In this document: in pieces, positions 34,160 through 42,929 of the stretch
Numbering within the stretch: the stretch's first letter is position 1
How the letters are laid out: each line of letters begins with the position of its first letter
From: Catellatospora sichuanensis
GTDB taxonomy: Bacteria > Actinomycetota > Actinomycetes > Mycobacteriales > Micromonosporaceae
Length of the DNA stretch: 64,000 bases
NCBI RefSeq assembly: GCF_007483665.1
Contig: NZ_VIQO01000014.1
Span: forward strand, 62,001-126,000
Direction: 5' to 3'
Translations under genes and position numbers: made by a program
Notes under the pieces: generated by a model
What the model was told of the DNA's origin: nothing
The model's input: only the letters and a program-made list of their open reading frames with translations
Databases searched by the model: none

Positions 34160-35194
34160 ATGCGAGCCACGTTGATCTACGGTGCCGGTGACGTACGGGT
34201 GGAGGACGTGCCCGACCCGGTGCTGCGCGAGCCCACCGACGCCCTCGTCCGCGTGCTGCGCTCCTGCATCTGCGGCAGCGACCTGTGGCCTTACGGCTCC
34301 CGTCCCGCCAGCGAGCAGGGCGACCGGATCGGCCACGAGTTCCTCGGTGTCGTCGAGGACGTCGGCGCGGACGTGTCCGGCCTGAAGAAGGGCGACGTCG
34401 TCGTCGCGCCGTTCGTCTGGGCGGACAACACCTGCGACTTCTGCCGCGAGGGCCTGCACACCTCCTGCCGCCACGGCGGCTTCTGGGGCGCGAACGGCGT
34501 CGACGGCGGCCAGGGCGAGGCGGTGCGCGTACCCCAGGCCCAGGGCACGCTGGTCAAACTGCCCGTCGGCGAGGATTCGGCGCTGCTGCCCTCGCTGCTG
34601 TCGCTGTCCGACGTGTTCCCGACCGGCCACCACTGCGCGGTGACCGCCGGAGTGGGCGCGGGGACGACGGTGACCGTGATCGGCGACGGCGCGGTCGGAC
34701 TGTGCGCGGTGCTGGCCGCCAAACGGCTGGGTGCGGAACAGATCATCCTCATGGGCCGCCACCAGGTGCGCACCGACCTGGGGCGCGACTTCGGCGCCAC
34801 CGACGTGGTGGCCGAGCGCGGCGACGAGGGCGTGGCGAAGGTGCTGGAGCTGACCGGCGGCGACGGCACCCACGCCGTGCTCGAGTGCGTGGGCCTGCGG
34901 CCCGCCATCGAGACGGCGTTCGCCGTGGCCCGGGCCGGCGGCAGGGTCAGCCGGGTGGGCGCGCCGCAGTACCCGGAGGTGCCGCTCGGCTTCGGCGAGT
35001 TCCTGCGAAACATCACGCTCACCGGCGGCATCGCCCCCGCCCGCGCCTACATCGAGGAGCTGCTGCCCGACGTGCTCGCCGGTGAGATCGAGCCCGGCCG
35101 GGTGTTCGACACCACGATCGGCCTCGACGAGGTGCCCGGCGGCTACCGGGCGATGGCCGACCGCAAGGCGCTCAAGGTGCTCATCCGGCCATGA
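34160..35194 (+). CDS. Zinc-dependent alcohol dehydrogenase
   Basis: A 344-residue medium-chain dehydrogenase. The catalytic zinc ligands lie in CICGSDLWPYG and GHEFLG; the structural zinc site is CDFCREGLHTSC plus a preceding Cys. The Rossmann motif is VIGDGAVGLCAV. GGGGAG precedes the ATG at 34160. Its 3' end is three bases from the convergent gene at 35198. The alcohol/aldehyde substrate is not predictable. Confidence 0.92.
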   Translation: MRATLIYGAGDVRVEDVPDPVLREPTDALVRVLRSCICGSDLWPYGSRPASEQGDRIGHEFLGVVEDVGADVSGLKKGDVVVAPFVWADNTCDFCREGLHTSCRHGGFWGANGVDGGQGEAVRVPQAQGTLVKLPVGEDSALLPSLLSLSDVFPTGHHCAVTAGVGAGTTVTVIGDGAVGLCAVLAAKRLGAEQIILMGRHQVRTDLGRDFGATDVVAERGDEGVAKVLELTGGDGTHAVLECVGLRPAIETAFAVARAGGRVSRVGAPQYPEVPLGFGEFLRNITLTGGIAPARAYIEELLPDVLAGEIEPGRVFDTTIGLDEVPGGYRAMADRKALKVLIRP

Positions 35195-35197
35195 CGG

Positions 35198-36016
35198 TCA
35201 GGGCAGCAGGCGCGGGTCGGCGGCGAGTTCGGCCAGCCGGGCCGGCGTGAAGGCCGCCGCGTCCAGTCCGGGACGGCCGCTGCCGTCCAGCGCCGTCCAC
35301 GGCTGCGCACTCGCCGACGGCGGCACAGTCGACCAGGTCATGGGACTCCACCTGATGGTGAGATAGCCGCCCGCGAGGAAGCGGGTGGCGGCGACGGCCC
35401 GGGTGGCGGCGGTGTCGACGCGCACCGCCACCCCGCCGATCGACACCACTGCGCAGGTCCCGGGCCCGGAGTCGCCGTACTCGGCGAGCCGGGCGGTCAC
35501 CGTGGCGGCGCAGAGGTCACCGTCCGGCACGACGTGCCCGTCGCCCGCGAACGCCGCCGACAGCATTCCCTCGCCCGCGCCGTCGGAGACGATGAGCCGG
35601 GTCTGCGAGATGTAGCGGGGTGTCGCCGCGGTGTCCGCGGCCAGCCGCCAGGTGGAGGTCGCGTCGGCCGGCCGGCCGGTGTATCCCGCCGGCACCGCCT
35701 CGGCCAGCAGTTGGGCGATGCGCCCGCCGTGCGCCTGGGCGGCGTCGGGCCCTGGCATCGGCACCACCGCCGCCTCGGACGCGGCGGCCGTCACCGAAGG
35801 AGGCTGCGCGACGGGGAGCTGTCCGGTGGTCCGGGGCAGGGCCGCAGTCACGGCCACCGCGGCCACGGCCGCGCAGGCCAGACCGCCGACCGCGGCGGTG
35901 AGCCGGGTACGGCGCTGCGCCGCGTGCCGGGCGACGGCCAGCACCTGCGCGCTGTCGCGCAGCGGGGGCCCGGGCTGGTCGAGGATCCGCTCGCAGAGGT
36001 CCTTCACATCGTTCAT
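35198..36016 (-). CDS. Membrane-anchored partner of the SigE-type sigma factor
   Basis: A 272-residue protein: a 40-residue cytoplasmic N-terminus, one transmembrane helix (LTAAVGGLACAAVAAVAVTAAL, residues about 39-60) and a 210-residue outer domain of no known family (YISQTRLIVSDGAGEGML ... DLCAATVTARLAEYG). ATG overlaps the sigma stop by four bases, which couples the pair. It is the probable anti-sigma or sensor for that factor by position; no zinc anti-sigma motif is seen. Confidence 0.75.
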   Translation of the reverse strand: MNDVKDLCERILDQPGPPLRDSAQVLAVARHAAQRRTRLTAAVGGLACAAVAAVAVTAALPRTTGQLPVAQPPSVTAAASEAAVVPMPGPDAAQAHGGRIAQLLAEAVPAGYTGRPADATSTWRLAADTAATPRYISQTRLIVSDGAGEGMLSAAFAGDGHVVPDGDLCAATVTARLAEYGDSGPGTCAVVSIGGVAVRVDTAATRAVAATRFLAGGYLTIRWSPMTWSTVPPSASAQPWTALDGSGRPGLDAAAFTPARLAELAADPRLLP

Positions 36017-36576
36017 CGTTTCCCCCACGGATGGCCGTCGGTGCCGACAGTGCTGTCGCCGAGCAGTTCGCGCAGCTGAGCCAGGCCGCGGGCGGTCTGG
36101 CTCTTGACCGTGCCGGTGGAGCACTCCATCGCTTCGGCGACCTGCTCGACCGACATGTCCGCCCAGAAGCGCAGCACCAGCACCGCCCGGCGGCGCCGGG
36201 GCAGCCGGACCAGCGCGGCGTGCAGCGCGGAGCCGTCGTCGGCGTACACGTCGCGCACCGTGCCGTCCAGCGCGGCGCTGCCGGGTTCGGTGGCGTACTC
36301 GCGCCGCCATGGCCGCCGCCGCTCGTCCAGGAACGCGCGCAGCAGCACCCGGCGTGCGTACTGGTCGAGGGCGTCGTGCCGGTCGATGCGGTGCCAGGCC
36401 CGGTAGAGCTTCGTGAACACGGTCTGGGTCAGGTCCTCGGCCAGGTGCCAGTCCCGGCACAGCAGGTACGCCGTGTTGCGCAGGTGGTCGCCGCGTTCGG
36501 TGTAGAACGCGACGAAGTCGGCCTCATGGGCGCGGCGGTCCCGCCATCCCAGCAACCCCACCGCGTGCCACCTCAC
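36013..36576 (-). CDS. SigE-family ECF RNA polymerase sigma factor
   Basis: A 187-residue ECF factor. Region 2 is ADFVAFYTERGDHLRNTAYLLCRDWHLAEDLTQ in sections, and region 4 is LPRRRRAVLVLRFWADMSVEQVAEAMECSTGTVKSQTARGLAQLR. The start is set at GTG 36576 because an autoregulatory-type promoter places its -10 at 36629-36634, so the upstream in-frame GTG at 36633 lies within the promoter and cannot be translated from that transcript. The downstream gene, a membrane protein, is coupled by ATGA overlap. Confidence 0.88.
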   Translation of the reverse strand: MRWHAVGLLGWRDRRAHEADFVAFYTERGDHLRNTAYLLCRDWHLAEDLTQTVFTKLYRAWHRIDRHDALDQYARRVLLRAFLDERRRPWRREYATEPGSAALDGTVRDVYADDGSALHAALVRLPRRRRAVLVLRFWADMSVEQVAEAMECSTGTVKSQTARGLAQLRELLGDSTVGTDGHPWGKR

Positions 36577-36628
36577 GTTCCCGGCCGCGCCGTTTCTGGC
36601 CGCCCCCACGGGCGGTGCGCGCGGGTAA

Positions 36629-36658
36629 GACACGGAGGCTCGGCCCCGTCAGGTTGCC
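36629..36658 (-). promoter_or_regulatory. ECF-type promoter of the sigma gene
   Basis: On the minus strand, GGCAACC (36658-36652), 17 bases, CGTGTCTT (36634-36627). The identical arrangement faces the opposite way at 36704-36735, in front of the efflux operon, and even the three bases after the -10 (ACCC/GCCC) nearly match. This is most simply a promoter pair read by the adjacent sigma factor. Confidence 0.75.
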
Positions 36659-36703
36659 CGACGCGTTATGACGACCGCCACAGCCACCGAAGCGCGGCGG
36701 CCA

Positions 36704-36733
36704 GGCAACCCGCCCGGGCGAGCGCTACGTGTC
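36704..36733 (+). promoter_or_regulatory. ECF-type promoter of the lipoprotein-efflux operon
   Basis: GGCAACC (36704-36710), 17 bases, CGTGTC (36728-36733) followed by TTGCCC. A start near 36741 gives a 40-base leader with GGAGAGGA at 36762-36769 before the ATG at 36780. Confidence 0.75.
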
Positions 36734-36779
36734 TTGCCCGGCGCGGAACCCGCCGCGCGTTCGGAGAGGACCCTAGACG

Positions 36780-37331
36780 ATGCGTACAAGCAGGTGGAGC
36801 GCGGTGTTGACGCTGGCGCTACTGGCGGGCGGCTGCTCGGACGGCGGCGCTTCGCCGGGCGTCGCCACCGCGGGCACGCCCGGCGCGAGCGCCCCGGCCG
36901 CCGCACCCAGCGGCCCGTCCGACGATCCCGTGCAGCGTGAGCTGGAGTTCGTCGCGTGCATGCGCGCCGCGGGCGTGGCCGACATGCCCGACCCGGTGCC
37001 CGGCGACCGTTCGGGCCGCAGCGCGCTGCTGCACGCGATGGACGACCTCGGTCTGGGACTCAAGGACTCGTTCCAGACCGCGCTGGACGGCTGCACGAGG
37101 TTCCTGCCGCCGGGGTCCGAGCCGAGTCCCCGCACGCCCGACGACGTGACGAAGCTGCGGGCGTACGCCCAGTGCATGCGCGACAACGGCGTCGCCGACG
37201 TGCCCGATCCCGACCCGGTGACGGGCCAGCTCAACCACTGGCTCCGGCAGGACGACAAGGCGGCCATGGCGGCTCTCGAGAAGTGCCGCAACCTGCTGCC
37301 TGCCGCCCCCACGGCGGGTCCGACGCCGTGA
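36780..37331 (+). CDS. Lipoprotein with two CMR-DNGV repeats
   Basis: A 183-residue exported lipoprotein. The lipobox LAGGC is at residue 19. After a Pro/Ala linker come two related repeats of about 50 residues: FVACMRAAGVADMPDP ... ALDGCTRFLP and YAQCMRDNGVADVPDP ... ALEKCRNLLP. Each has two Cys that probably form a disulphide. Such proteins often accompany MacA-like adaptors in actinobacteria; they may assist or sense the transported compound. Its stop overlaps the GTG of the adaptor gene. Confidence 0.8.
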   Translation: MRTSRWSAVLTLALLAGGCSDGGASPGVATAGTPGASAPAAAPSGPSDDPVQRELEFVACMRAAGVADMPDPVPGDRSGRSALLHAMDDLGLGLKDSFQTALDGCTRFLPPGSEPSPRTPDDVTKLRAYAQCMRDNGVADVPDPDPVTGQLNHWLRQDDKAAMAALEKCRNLLPAAPTAGPTP

Positions 37332-38407
37332 GGAGCCACCGACGCCTGGGACGGCGGATCGTGCTCGGTGCGCTGGCCGCCGGGACGGTCGGCGTGGTGA
37401 CCGGGTGTGACGGCGAGACCGACCCGGTCGCAAGCGCGCCACCGCCGCAGACGGTCGCGGTGACCCGCGGAGATCTGGTCGACTTCACCGACGTCGAGGG
37501 TGAGTTCGGCTTCGGCGAGACCGTGCCGCTGCGTTACCTGCGCCCGGCGGCGGCCGAGGGCGACGGGCCGCCCGACGGCGCGGGCGGCGACGGGCTCGGC
37601 CTGGTCACCTGGCTCGCGCCGGTCGGCTCGACGGTGGTGCGCGGGCGGCCGTTGCTGCGCGTCGACGACCAGCCGGTGGTGCTGCTGTACGGGGCGCTGC
37701 CCGCGTACCGCAAGCTGATCACGGGATGCCGGGGCGGCGATGTGCGGCAGCTCGAGACCAACCTGCGGGCGCTGCACATGGGCGACCTCACCGTCGACAC
37801 GGCCTACACCCCGGCGACCGCGGCGGCGGTGAAACGCTGGCAGCGGTCGCTGGGCCTGGCCGACACCGGCACGGTGGAACCGCAGCAGGTGGTGTACGCA
37901 CCCGGGCCGGTGCGGATCGCCGCGCACGCACTGCGGGTGGGCGACCGGGCCGACGGCGAGGTGCTCAGCCACACCGGCGCGACCCGCTCGGTCACCCTGC
38001 GGCTGACGGAACAGCGGCGACAGCTCGCCGTGCCCGGCACCGCCGTGGCCGTGCGATCGGCCGCCGGCGCGGAGGTCGCCGGCACGGTCGACCGGGTGGG
38101 CCTGCCCGCCGAGTCCGCCGGTGGGGAACCGGAGATCGAGGTCTACGTACGCGTCGCCGACCAGTCCGCGGTGGACGGCGCTGCGGGGCGGGTGACCGTG
38201 CGATTCACCGCACAGCGGCGGTCCGGTGTGCTCACCGTGCCGGTGACCGCGCTGGTCGCGCTCGCCGAGGGCGGCTACGGCGTGCAGGTCGCCGAGGGCG
38301 GCGCGACGCGGTACGTCGCCGTGCGGACGGGCCTGTTCGCGGGCGGGCGTGTCGAGATCACCGCGGGCGCACTCGCCGAGGGCGTCCAGGTCGTGCTGCC
38401 GCGATGA
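37328..38407 (+). CDS. Efflux adaptor (MacA/HlyD-like) with peptidoglycan-binding domain
   Basis: A 359-residue exported adaptor. A signal/lipobox-like segment (VLGALAAGTVGVVTGC) ends at Cys27. A lipoyl-type region (WLAPVGSTVVRGRPLLRVDDQPVVLLYG) is followed by a PG-binding-1 motif at about residues 135-185 (DVRQLETNLRALHMG ... AAAVKRWQRSLGLADTG), then beta-barrel and membrane-proximal domains. GTG at 37328 overlaps the preceding stop. It links the MacB-like ATPase/permease pair to the cell wall. Confidence 0.87.
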   Translation: MRSHRRLGRRIVLGALAAGTVGVVTGCDGETDPVASAPPPQTVAVTRGDLVDFTDVEGEFGFGETVPLRYLRPAAAEGDGPPDGAGGDGLGLVTWLAPVGSTVVRGRPLLRVDDQPVVLLYGALPAYRKLITGCRGGDVRQLETNLRALHMGDLTVDTAYTPATAAAVKRWQRSLGLADTGTVEPQQVVYAPGPVRIAAHALRVGDRADGEVLSHTGATRSVTLRLTEQRRQLAVPGTAVAVRSAAGAEVAGTVDRVGLPAESAGGEPEIEVYVRVADQSAVDGAAGRVTVRFTAQRRSGVLTVPVTALVALAEGGYGVQVAEGGATRYVAVRTGLFAGGRVEITAGALAEGVQVVLPR

Positions 38408-39096
38408 CCGCCGTCCTCCAGCTCGACAGCGTGACCAGGGCGTTCCCGGGTGGTGTCACCGCCGTCCATCAGGTCGACCTGACCGTGCACCGCGGCGAGT
38501 TCGTCGCCGTCGTCGGCCCGTCCGGCTCGGGCAAGTCCACGCTGCTGCACCTGGTCGGTCTGCTCGACCGGCCGACCGCGGGCACCGTGCGGGTGGCCGG
38601 GTTCGACACCGGCGCGCTGCCCGACCGCTCGGTGTCGGCGCTGCGCGCCCGCGCCATCGGCTTCGTGTTCCAGCAGTTCCACCTCGCCCCGGGGGTACGC
38701 GCGCTGGACGCCGTCGCCGACGGTCTGCTCTACACCGGAGTCGCCCGCGCCGACCGCCGCACCCGCGCGGCCGAGACGCTGCGCCGGGTGGGCCTCGCCG
38801 AGCGGCTCACGCACCGCCCGCACGAGCTGTCCGGCGGCGAGCGCCAGCGCGTCGCCATCGCCCGTGCCCTGGTCAAACGGCCGGACGTGCTGCTGGCCGA
38901 CGAGCCGACGGGCAACCTCGACTCGGTGTCCGCGGCGGGGGTGCTCGACCTGCTGCGGCAGTCGCACGCGGTGGGCACCACGGTCGTGGTGATCACCCAC
39001 GACCACGGCATCGCGGAGAGCCTGCCGCGCCGGGTGGAGCTGCGCGACGGCCGGATCATCCGTGACACCGCCGACCGGAAGGCGTACGCCCCATGA
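38404..39096 (+). CDS. MacB-type ABC transporter ATP-binding protein
   Basis: A 230-residue ATPase: Walker A GPSGSGKST, signature LSGGERQRVAIARAL, Walker B LLADEPTGNLD, and switch His in VVITHDH. This is the LolD/MacB/FtsE-like group that works with FtsX-type permeases. ATG overlaps the adaptor stop by four bases, and its own stop overlaps the permease start (ATGA). Confidence 0.93.
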   Translation: MTAVLQLDSVTRAFPGGVTAVHQVDLTVHRGEFVAVVGPSGSGKSTLLHLVGLLDRPTAGTVRVAGFDTGALPDRSVSALRARAIGFVFQQFHLAPGVRALDAVADGLLYTGVARADRRTRAAETLRRVGLAERLTHRPHELSGGERQRVAIARALVKRPDVLLADEPTGNLDSVSAAGVLDLLRQSHAVGTTVVVITHDHGIAESLPRRVELRDGRIIRDTADRKAYAP

Positions 39097-40295
39097 CCCT
39101 GTCTCCGCCCCGGCCGGCCCGGCTGCGCGGCACGGATCTGCTGCTCATCGGCGTCAGCGGATTGCGCACCCGGCCGCTGCGGGTGGTGCTGTCCGCGCTG
39201 GGCGTCGCCATCGGCATCGCCGCGATGCTCGCCGTGCTCGGCATCTCCGCCTCGTCTCGCGCCGACCTCGACCGCACTCTGGCCGCGCTCGGCACGAACC
39301 TGCTCACGGTCTCCCCCGGCGAGGGTGTGCTCTCCGGCGAACCTGCGGCGCTGCCCGCCGAAGCGGTGCCGATGATCCGCCGGATCGGCCCGGTCACCTC
39401 GGCCAACTCCGTCGGGCTGCTGCAGCAGGCGCGGCTGTACCGCAACGACCGCATCCCCGCGCAGCAGACCGGCGCGATCGCCGTGCTGGCCGCCGACCTG
39501 GGCCTGCTCGACACGGTCGGTGGCCGCGTGGCCAGGGGTGCCTGGCTCAACCCCGCCACGGCGGACTTCCCGGTGACGGTGCTCGGCGCGACCGCCGCCG
39601 AGCGCCTCGGCGTCACCGACGCCGGTGCCCAGGTGTGGCTCGGCGGCCAGTGGTTCACCGTCGCCGGCGTCCTCGACCCGGTGCCGCTGGCCCGCGAGCT
39701 CGACTCGGCGGCGCTGGTCGGCGGGCCGGTGGCGGCGTCCCGGCTCGGCTACGACCGGCATCCGACCACCGTGTACTGCCGGGCCGCGCCGGATCAGGTG
39801 CTCGCGGTCCGGGCCGTGCTGGCGGCCACCGCGAACCCCGCCGACCCGCTGTCGGCCCGGGTGTCGCGCCCGTCGGACGCCCTCGCCGCGCAGCGGGCCA
39901 CCGATCGCGCCTTCACCGCGCTGCTGCTCGGGCTGGGCGCGGTGGCGCTGCTGGTCGGGGGTGTCGGCGTGGCCAACACAATGATCATCTCGGTGCTGGA
40001 GCGGCGCGGCGAGATCGGGCTGCGGCGGGCGCTCGGCGCGACCCGGCGGGCCGTGGCCGCGCAGTTCCTCATCGAGTCGCTGCTGCTGTCGGGCCTCGGC
40101 GGCGTCGCGGGAGCGCTGCTCGGCGCGGCCGTCACCGCGGCGTACGCGACCATGCAGGGCTGGCTGGTCGCCGTGCCGGTGCCGGCGCTCGCCGCCGGGC
40201 TGGGCGTCACCGTCCTGGTGGGCGTGACCGCCGGCCTCTACCCCGCGCTGCGCGCCGCCCGCCTGTCCCCCACCACCGCCCTCGCCACCCAGTAG
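39093..40295 (+). CDS. FtsX/MacB-type ABC transporter permease
   Basis: A 400-residue permease with one N-terminal helix (residues 32-55), a large outer MacB-periplasmic-core domain (SRADLDRTLAALGTNLLTVSPGEG) and three C-terminal helices (LLLGLGAVALLVGGVGVANTMIISVLERRGEIGLRRALGA in two parts). It is the last gene of the operon driven from 36704. The substrate is unknown; drug or peptide export is usual for the family. Confidence 0.92.
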   Translation: MTLSPPRPARLRGTDLLLIGVSGLRTRPLRVVLSALGVAIGIAAMLAVLGISASSRADLDRTLAALGTNLLTVSPGEGVLSGEPAALPAEAVPMIRRIGPVTSANSVGLLQQARLYRNDRIPAQQTGAIAVLAADLGLLDTVGGRVARGAWLNPATADFPVTVLGATAAERLGVTDAGAQVWLGGQWFTVAGVLDPVPLARELDSAALVGGPVAASRLGYDRHPTTVYCRAAPDQVLAVRAVLAATANPADPLSARVSRPSDALAAQRATDRAFTALLLGLGAVALLVGGVGVANTMIISVLERRGEIGLRRALGATRRAVAAQFLIESLLLSGLGGVAGALLGAAVTAAYATMQGWLVAVPVPALAAGLGVTVLVGVTAGLYPALRAARLSPTTALATQ

Positions 40296-40377
40296 CCCTG
40301 CGCCTGCGCTATCGCCGAGTCGACCGTCTTGTTCCTGAGGCTTCGTGGTATTTGCCAGAATTAGGCTGGCTATAACA

Positions 40378-40396
40378 GCAATTTCCCCGAAATTGC
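40378..40396. promoter_or_regulatory. AT-rich dyad before the EAL-DICT gene
   Basis: GCAATTT (40378-40384) and AAATTGC (40390-40396) flank CCCCG, immediately after TATAAC at 40371-40376. The region 40320-40400 is markedly AT-richer than its surroundings. It could be terminator, promoter or operator; the sequence does not decide. Confidence 0.4.
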
Positions 40397-40527
40397 AGCC
40401 ATGGCCACTCGGGTGACCGGTGAAGATCGGCGGCGCAGTATGCGGAAGTGCCGGGCCGGGGGCTGTCCGGCCGTTAGCCTTACAACCGGTACAAAACGTG
40501 CAGCGTAGTGGCGGGGCTGGTGACGCA

Positions 40528-41781
40528 GTGAACCAACCGCAGGACGGGTCCACCGAGCTCGACCGGACGGTTACCAGGCGAGCCGTCTACCCGGTGTTCC
40601 AACCGGTCATCGCGCTGCGCAGCGGCCGGGTCGCCGGGTACGAGGCGCTGGCCCGCGGCCCGGCCGGATCCGAGCTGCGCAACCCCGCAGAGCTGTTCGC
40701 GCAGGCGCAGCGCGCGGGGCGCCTCACCGAGCTGGACTGGGTCGCCCGCGCGGCCGCGTTCCGGGCGGCCATGGCCGCGGGCCTGCCGTGGGACGTGCCA
40801 CTGTTCGTCAACGTCGAACCGTCCACCATGGGCAGCGCCTGCCCGGCGGGGCTGACCGACACGATCGAGACGGCCGGCCGCGAGCTGCAGGTCGTCATGG
40901 AGATCACCGAACGGTCACTCAGCGACGACCCGGCCGCGCTGCTCACCTCGGTGGCCCGGGTGCGCGGCCAGTCCACCCGCATCGCCCTGGACGACGTCGG
41001 CGTGAACCCTGCGAGCCTGTCCCTGCTGGCCCTGCTCAGCCCCGAAATCATCAAACTGGACCGGCACGTGGTGCAGGGCCGCCCGACCCACGAGACCGCG
41101 CAGGTGGTCAACGCGGTGCTGGCGGAGTCCGAACGCACCGGAGCGATCATCCTCGCCGAGGGCATCGAGACCGAACGCCACCTCGCGGCGGCGATCTCGA
41201 TGGGTGCGACCCTCGGGCAGGGCTGGCTGCTGGGACGGCCCGGCCCGCTGCCGTCGCAGTTCGAACGCCCCGACACCGACCTGCCGTACAGCACGGCCCC
41301 GAGCACGGGGGCGCGCACGCCGTTCGAGGTCGCCCGGCGGCAGCGCCGCGCCACCCGCGCCACCAAGCGGCAGCTGATCCCGCTCAGCAAACACCTGGAG
41401 AGCATGAGCGAGCACGCGCCGGAGGCCACGGTGCTGCTCGGCGCGTTCCAGGACGCGAAGCACTTCACCGAACTCACCCGGCACCGGTACCTGTCCATTG
41501 CGGGCAAGGGGGCGCTGACCGCCGTGTTCGGCCACGGGATACCGCCGCAGCCGGCAGCCGGCATCCGCGGCGGCCCGCTGGCCGACGACGATCCGCTGAC
41601 CGGGGAGTGGTCCGTGATCGTGCTGGGCAGCTACTTCTCGGGCGGCCTGTTCGCCAGGCAGTTGCCGACGGCGTGCGAGCGCGAGGCAGACCGCGAGTTC
41701 GATGTGATCATCAGCTACGACCGGTCGCTGGTCGCCGAGGCCGCCCGCACCCTGCTGAGCCGGCTGGCCCCGGTCTCCTGA
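40528..41781 (+). CDS. EAL-domain protein with C-terminal DICT sensory domain
   Basis: A 417-residue protein. Residues 20-255 are an EAL cyclic-di-GMP phosphodiesterase domain. The E39-A40-L41 motif, the Asn of FVNVEP, the Glu of MEITER, the Asp pair of DDVG, the Lys of IIKLDR, the Glu of AEGIETE and the Gln of LGQGWLLG are all present, so catalysis is possible. The loop-6 motif, normally DFGTG-like, reads DDVGVN. Residues about 265-417 match the DICT domain (TPFEVARRQR ... LSKHLESMSEHAPEATVLLGAFQDAKHFT), proposed as a light- or redox-linked sensory module. GTG at 40528 is chosen on domain position; its ribosome site is weak. Confidence 0.87.
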   Translation: MNQPQDGSTELDRTVTRRAVYPVFQPVIALRSGRVAGYEALARGPAGSELRNPAELFAQAQRAGRLTELDWVARAAAFRAAMAAGLPWDVPLFVNVEPSTMGSACPAGLTDTIETAGRELQVVMEITERSLSDDPAALLTSVARVRGQSTRIALDDVGVNPASLSLLALLSPEIIKLDRHVVQGRPTHETAQVVNAVLAESERTGAIILAEGIETERHLAAAISMGATLGQGWLLGRPGPLPSQFERPDTDLPYSTAPSTGARTPFEVARRQRRATRATKRQLIPLSKHLESMSEHAPEATVLLGAFQDAKHFTELTRHRYLSIAGKGALTAVFGHGIPPQPAAGIRGGPLADDDPLTGEWSVIVLGSYFSGGLFARQLPTACEREADREFDVIISYDRSLVAEAARTLLSRLAPVS

Positions 41782-41836
41782 CCATCCGGTCCGGGGTCTG
41801 CCTGGTGGCTGGGCCGCCAGCCGGTGTCGGCGGAGG

Positions 41837-42868
41837 TCAGAGCAGGGACGACAGGCGGGTGAGGATCACGGCGGCCGGCTCGGCGGTGGCGTGGCGAAAG
41901 CCGGTGCCGGCCCACAGGTGTACGCGTTCGGCGTCGCCGGCCGCGGCGGCCGCTCGGCGCAGACCGGCCGTGAGGTGGTGCACGGCGGGATAGCCGTACG
42001 GGGCGAGCTCGCCGTATCGCTCGGTGAACTCGTTGCGCAGCGCCCGCGCGGGGCGTCCGGTGAAGGCATGGGTGACGACGGTGCCGGGCCGGTCCGGGTC
42101 GGCCAGCGCCGCCCGGTGTACCGCGGAGGTGCCCGCCTCGTCGCAACGCAGCAGGACGGTCCCGACCGCGACGGCATCCGCGCCCGCGCGGAGGGCCGCC
42201 GCGACGTCCGCCGCTGTGGCCAGTCCCCCGGCGGCGATCGTCGGCAGGTCCACCGCGTACCTGATCGCGGCGACGAGGTCGGTGAGCGCCGTGTCGGCGA
42301 CCGGCCGGGTCGGGGTGAGCGTGCCGGAGTGGCCGCCCGCGGCCGAGGCCTGCACGGCGAGCGCGTCGACGCCCGCCGCCGCGGCGGCCTTCGCCTCGTC
42401 GACGCCGGTGACCGTCTGCACCAGCATCGCGCCGGTGGCCCGCAGCGCGGCCAGGTCGTCTCGGCCCGGGATGCCGAACGTGAAGCTGATCAGGGGCACT
42501 GGCGCGGCGCGCAGGACGTCGAGCTTGTCGTGCCAGTGATCGTCGTCCTCGACGGGTGTCCCGGGCAGCGTGACACCGTGCCGCTCGGCGTCGCTCGCGA
42601 GCAGGTCGGCGTAGCGCCGGTACGCCGCAGGGTCGATCGGCAGGGGGTTGGGCGCGAAGAGGTTCACGCCGAACGGGACGTTCGCCGCGGCGACGGTCGC
42701 GATCTCGTCGGCCAGCGCCTGCGGCGTCTTGTACCCGGCGGCGAGGAAGCCGAGACCACCGGCGCGAGCGGCCTCGGTGACCAGGGCCGGTGTACCGGCG
42801 CCACCGGCCATCGGCGCGGCGATCAGCGGCAGGTCGACGCCGAGCGTACGGGTGAATGCGTTGCTCAT
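41837..42868 (-). CDS. Nitronate monooxygenase-family FMN protein
   Basis: A 343-residue TIM-barrel flavoprotein. The N-terminal PLIAAPMAGGAGTPALVTEAARAGGLGFLAAGY, QASAAGGHSG and the phosphate-binding IAAGGLATAADVAAALRAGADAVAVGT are hallmarks of the nitronate monooxygenase/enoyl-reductase FMN family. The ATG at 42868 has GGGAG about 13 bases before it. It is 61 bases downstream of a muconolactone isomerase-like gene on the same strand. Confidence 0.9.
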   Translation of the reverse strand: MSNAFTRTLGVDLPLIAAPMAGGAGTPALVTEAARAGGLGFLAAGYKTPQALADEIATVAAANVPFGVNLFAPNPLPIDPAAYRRYADLLASDAERHGVTLPGTPVEDDDHWHDKLDVLRAAPVPLISFTFGIPGRDDLAALRATGAMLVQTVTGVDEAKAAAAAGVDALAVQASAAGGHSGTLTPTRPVADTALTDLVAAIRYAVDLPTIAAGGLATAADVAAALRAGADAVAVGTVLLRCDEAGTSAVHRAALADPDRPGTVVTHAFTGRPARALRNEFTERYGELAPYGYPAVHHLTAGLRRAAAAAGDAERVHLWAGTGFRHATAEPAAVILTRLSSLL

Positions 42869-42929
42869 CGGTGCTCTCACTCCCACGTGGACGACGGCCG
42901 GGCACGTCGGCGTGATCGGTCGTACCGGG

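Noticed and set aside
36577..36633. Longer N-terminus of the SigE-type sigma from GTG 36633
   Set aside because: The predicted -10 element (36629-36634) overlaps that codon and the extra residues do not match the family.
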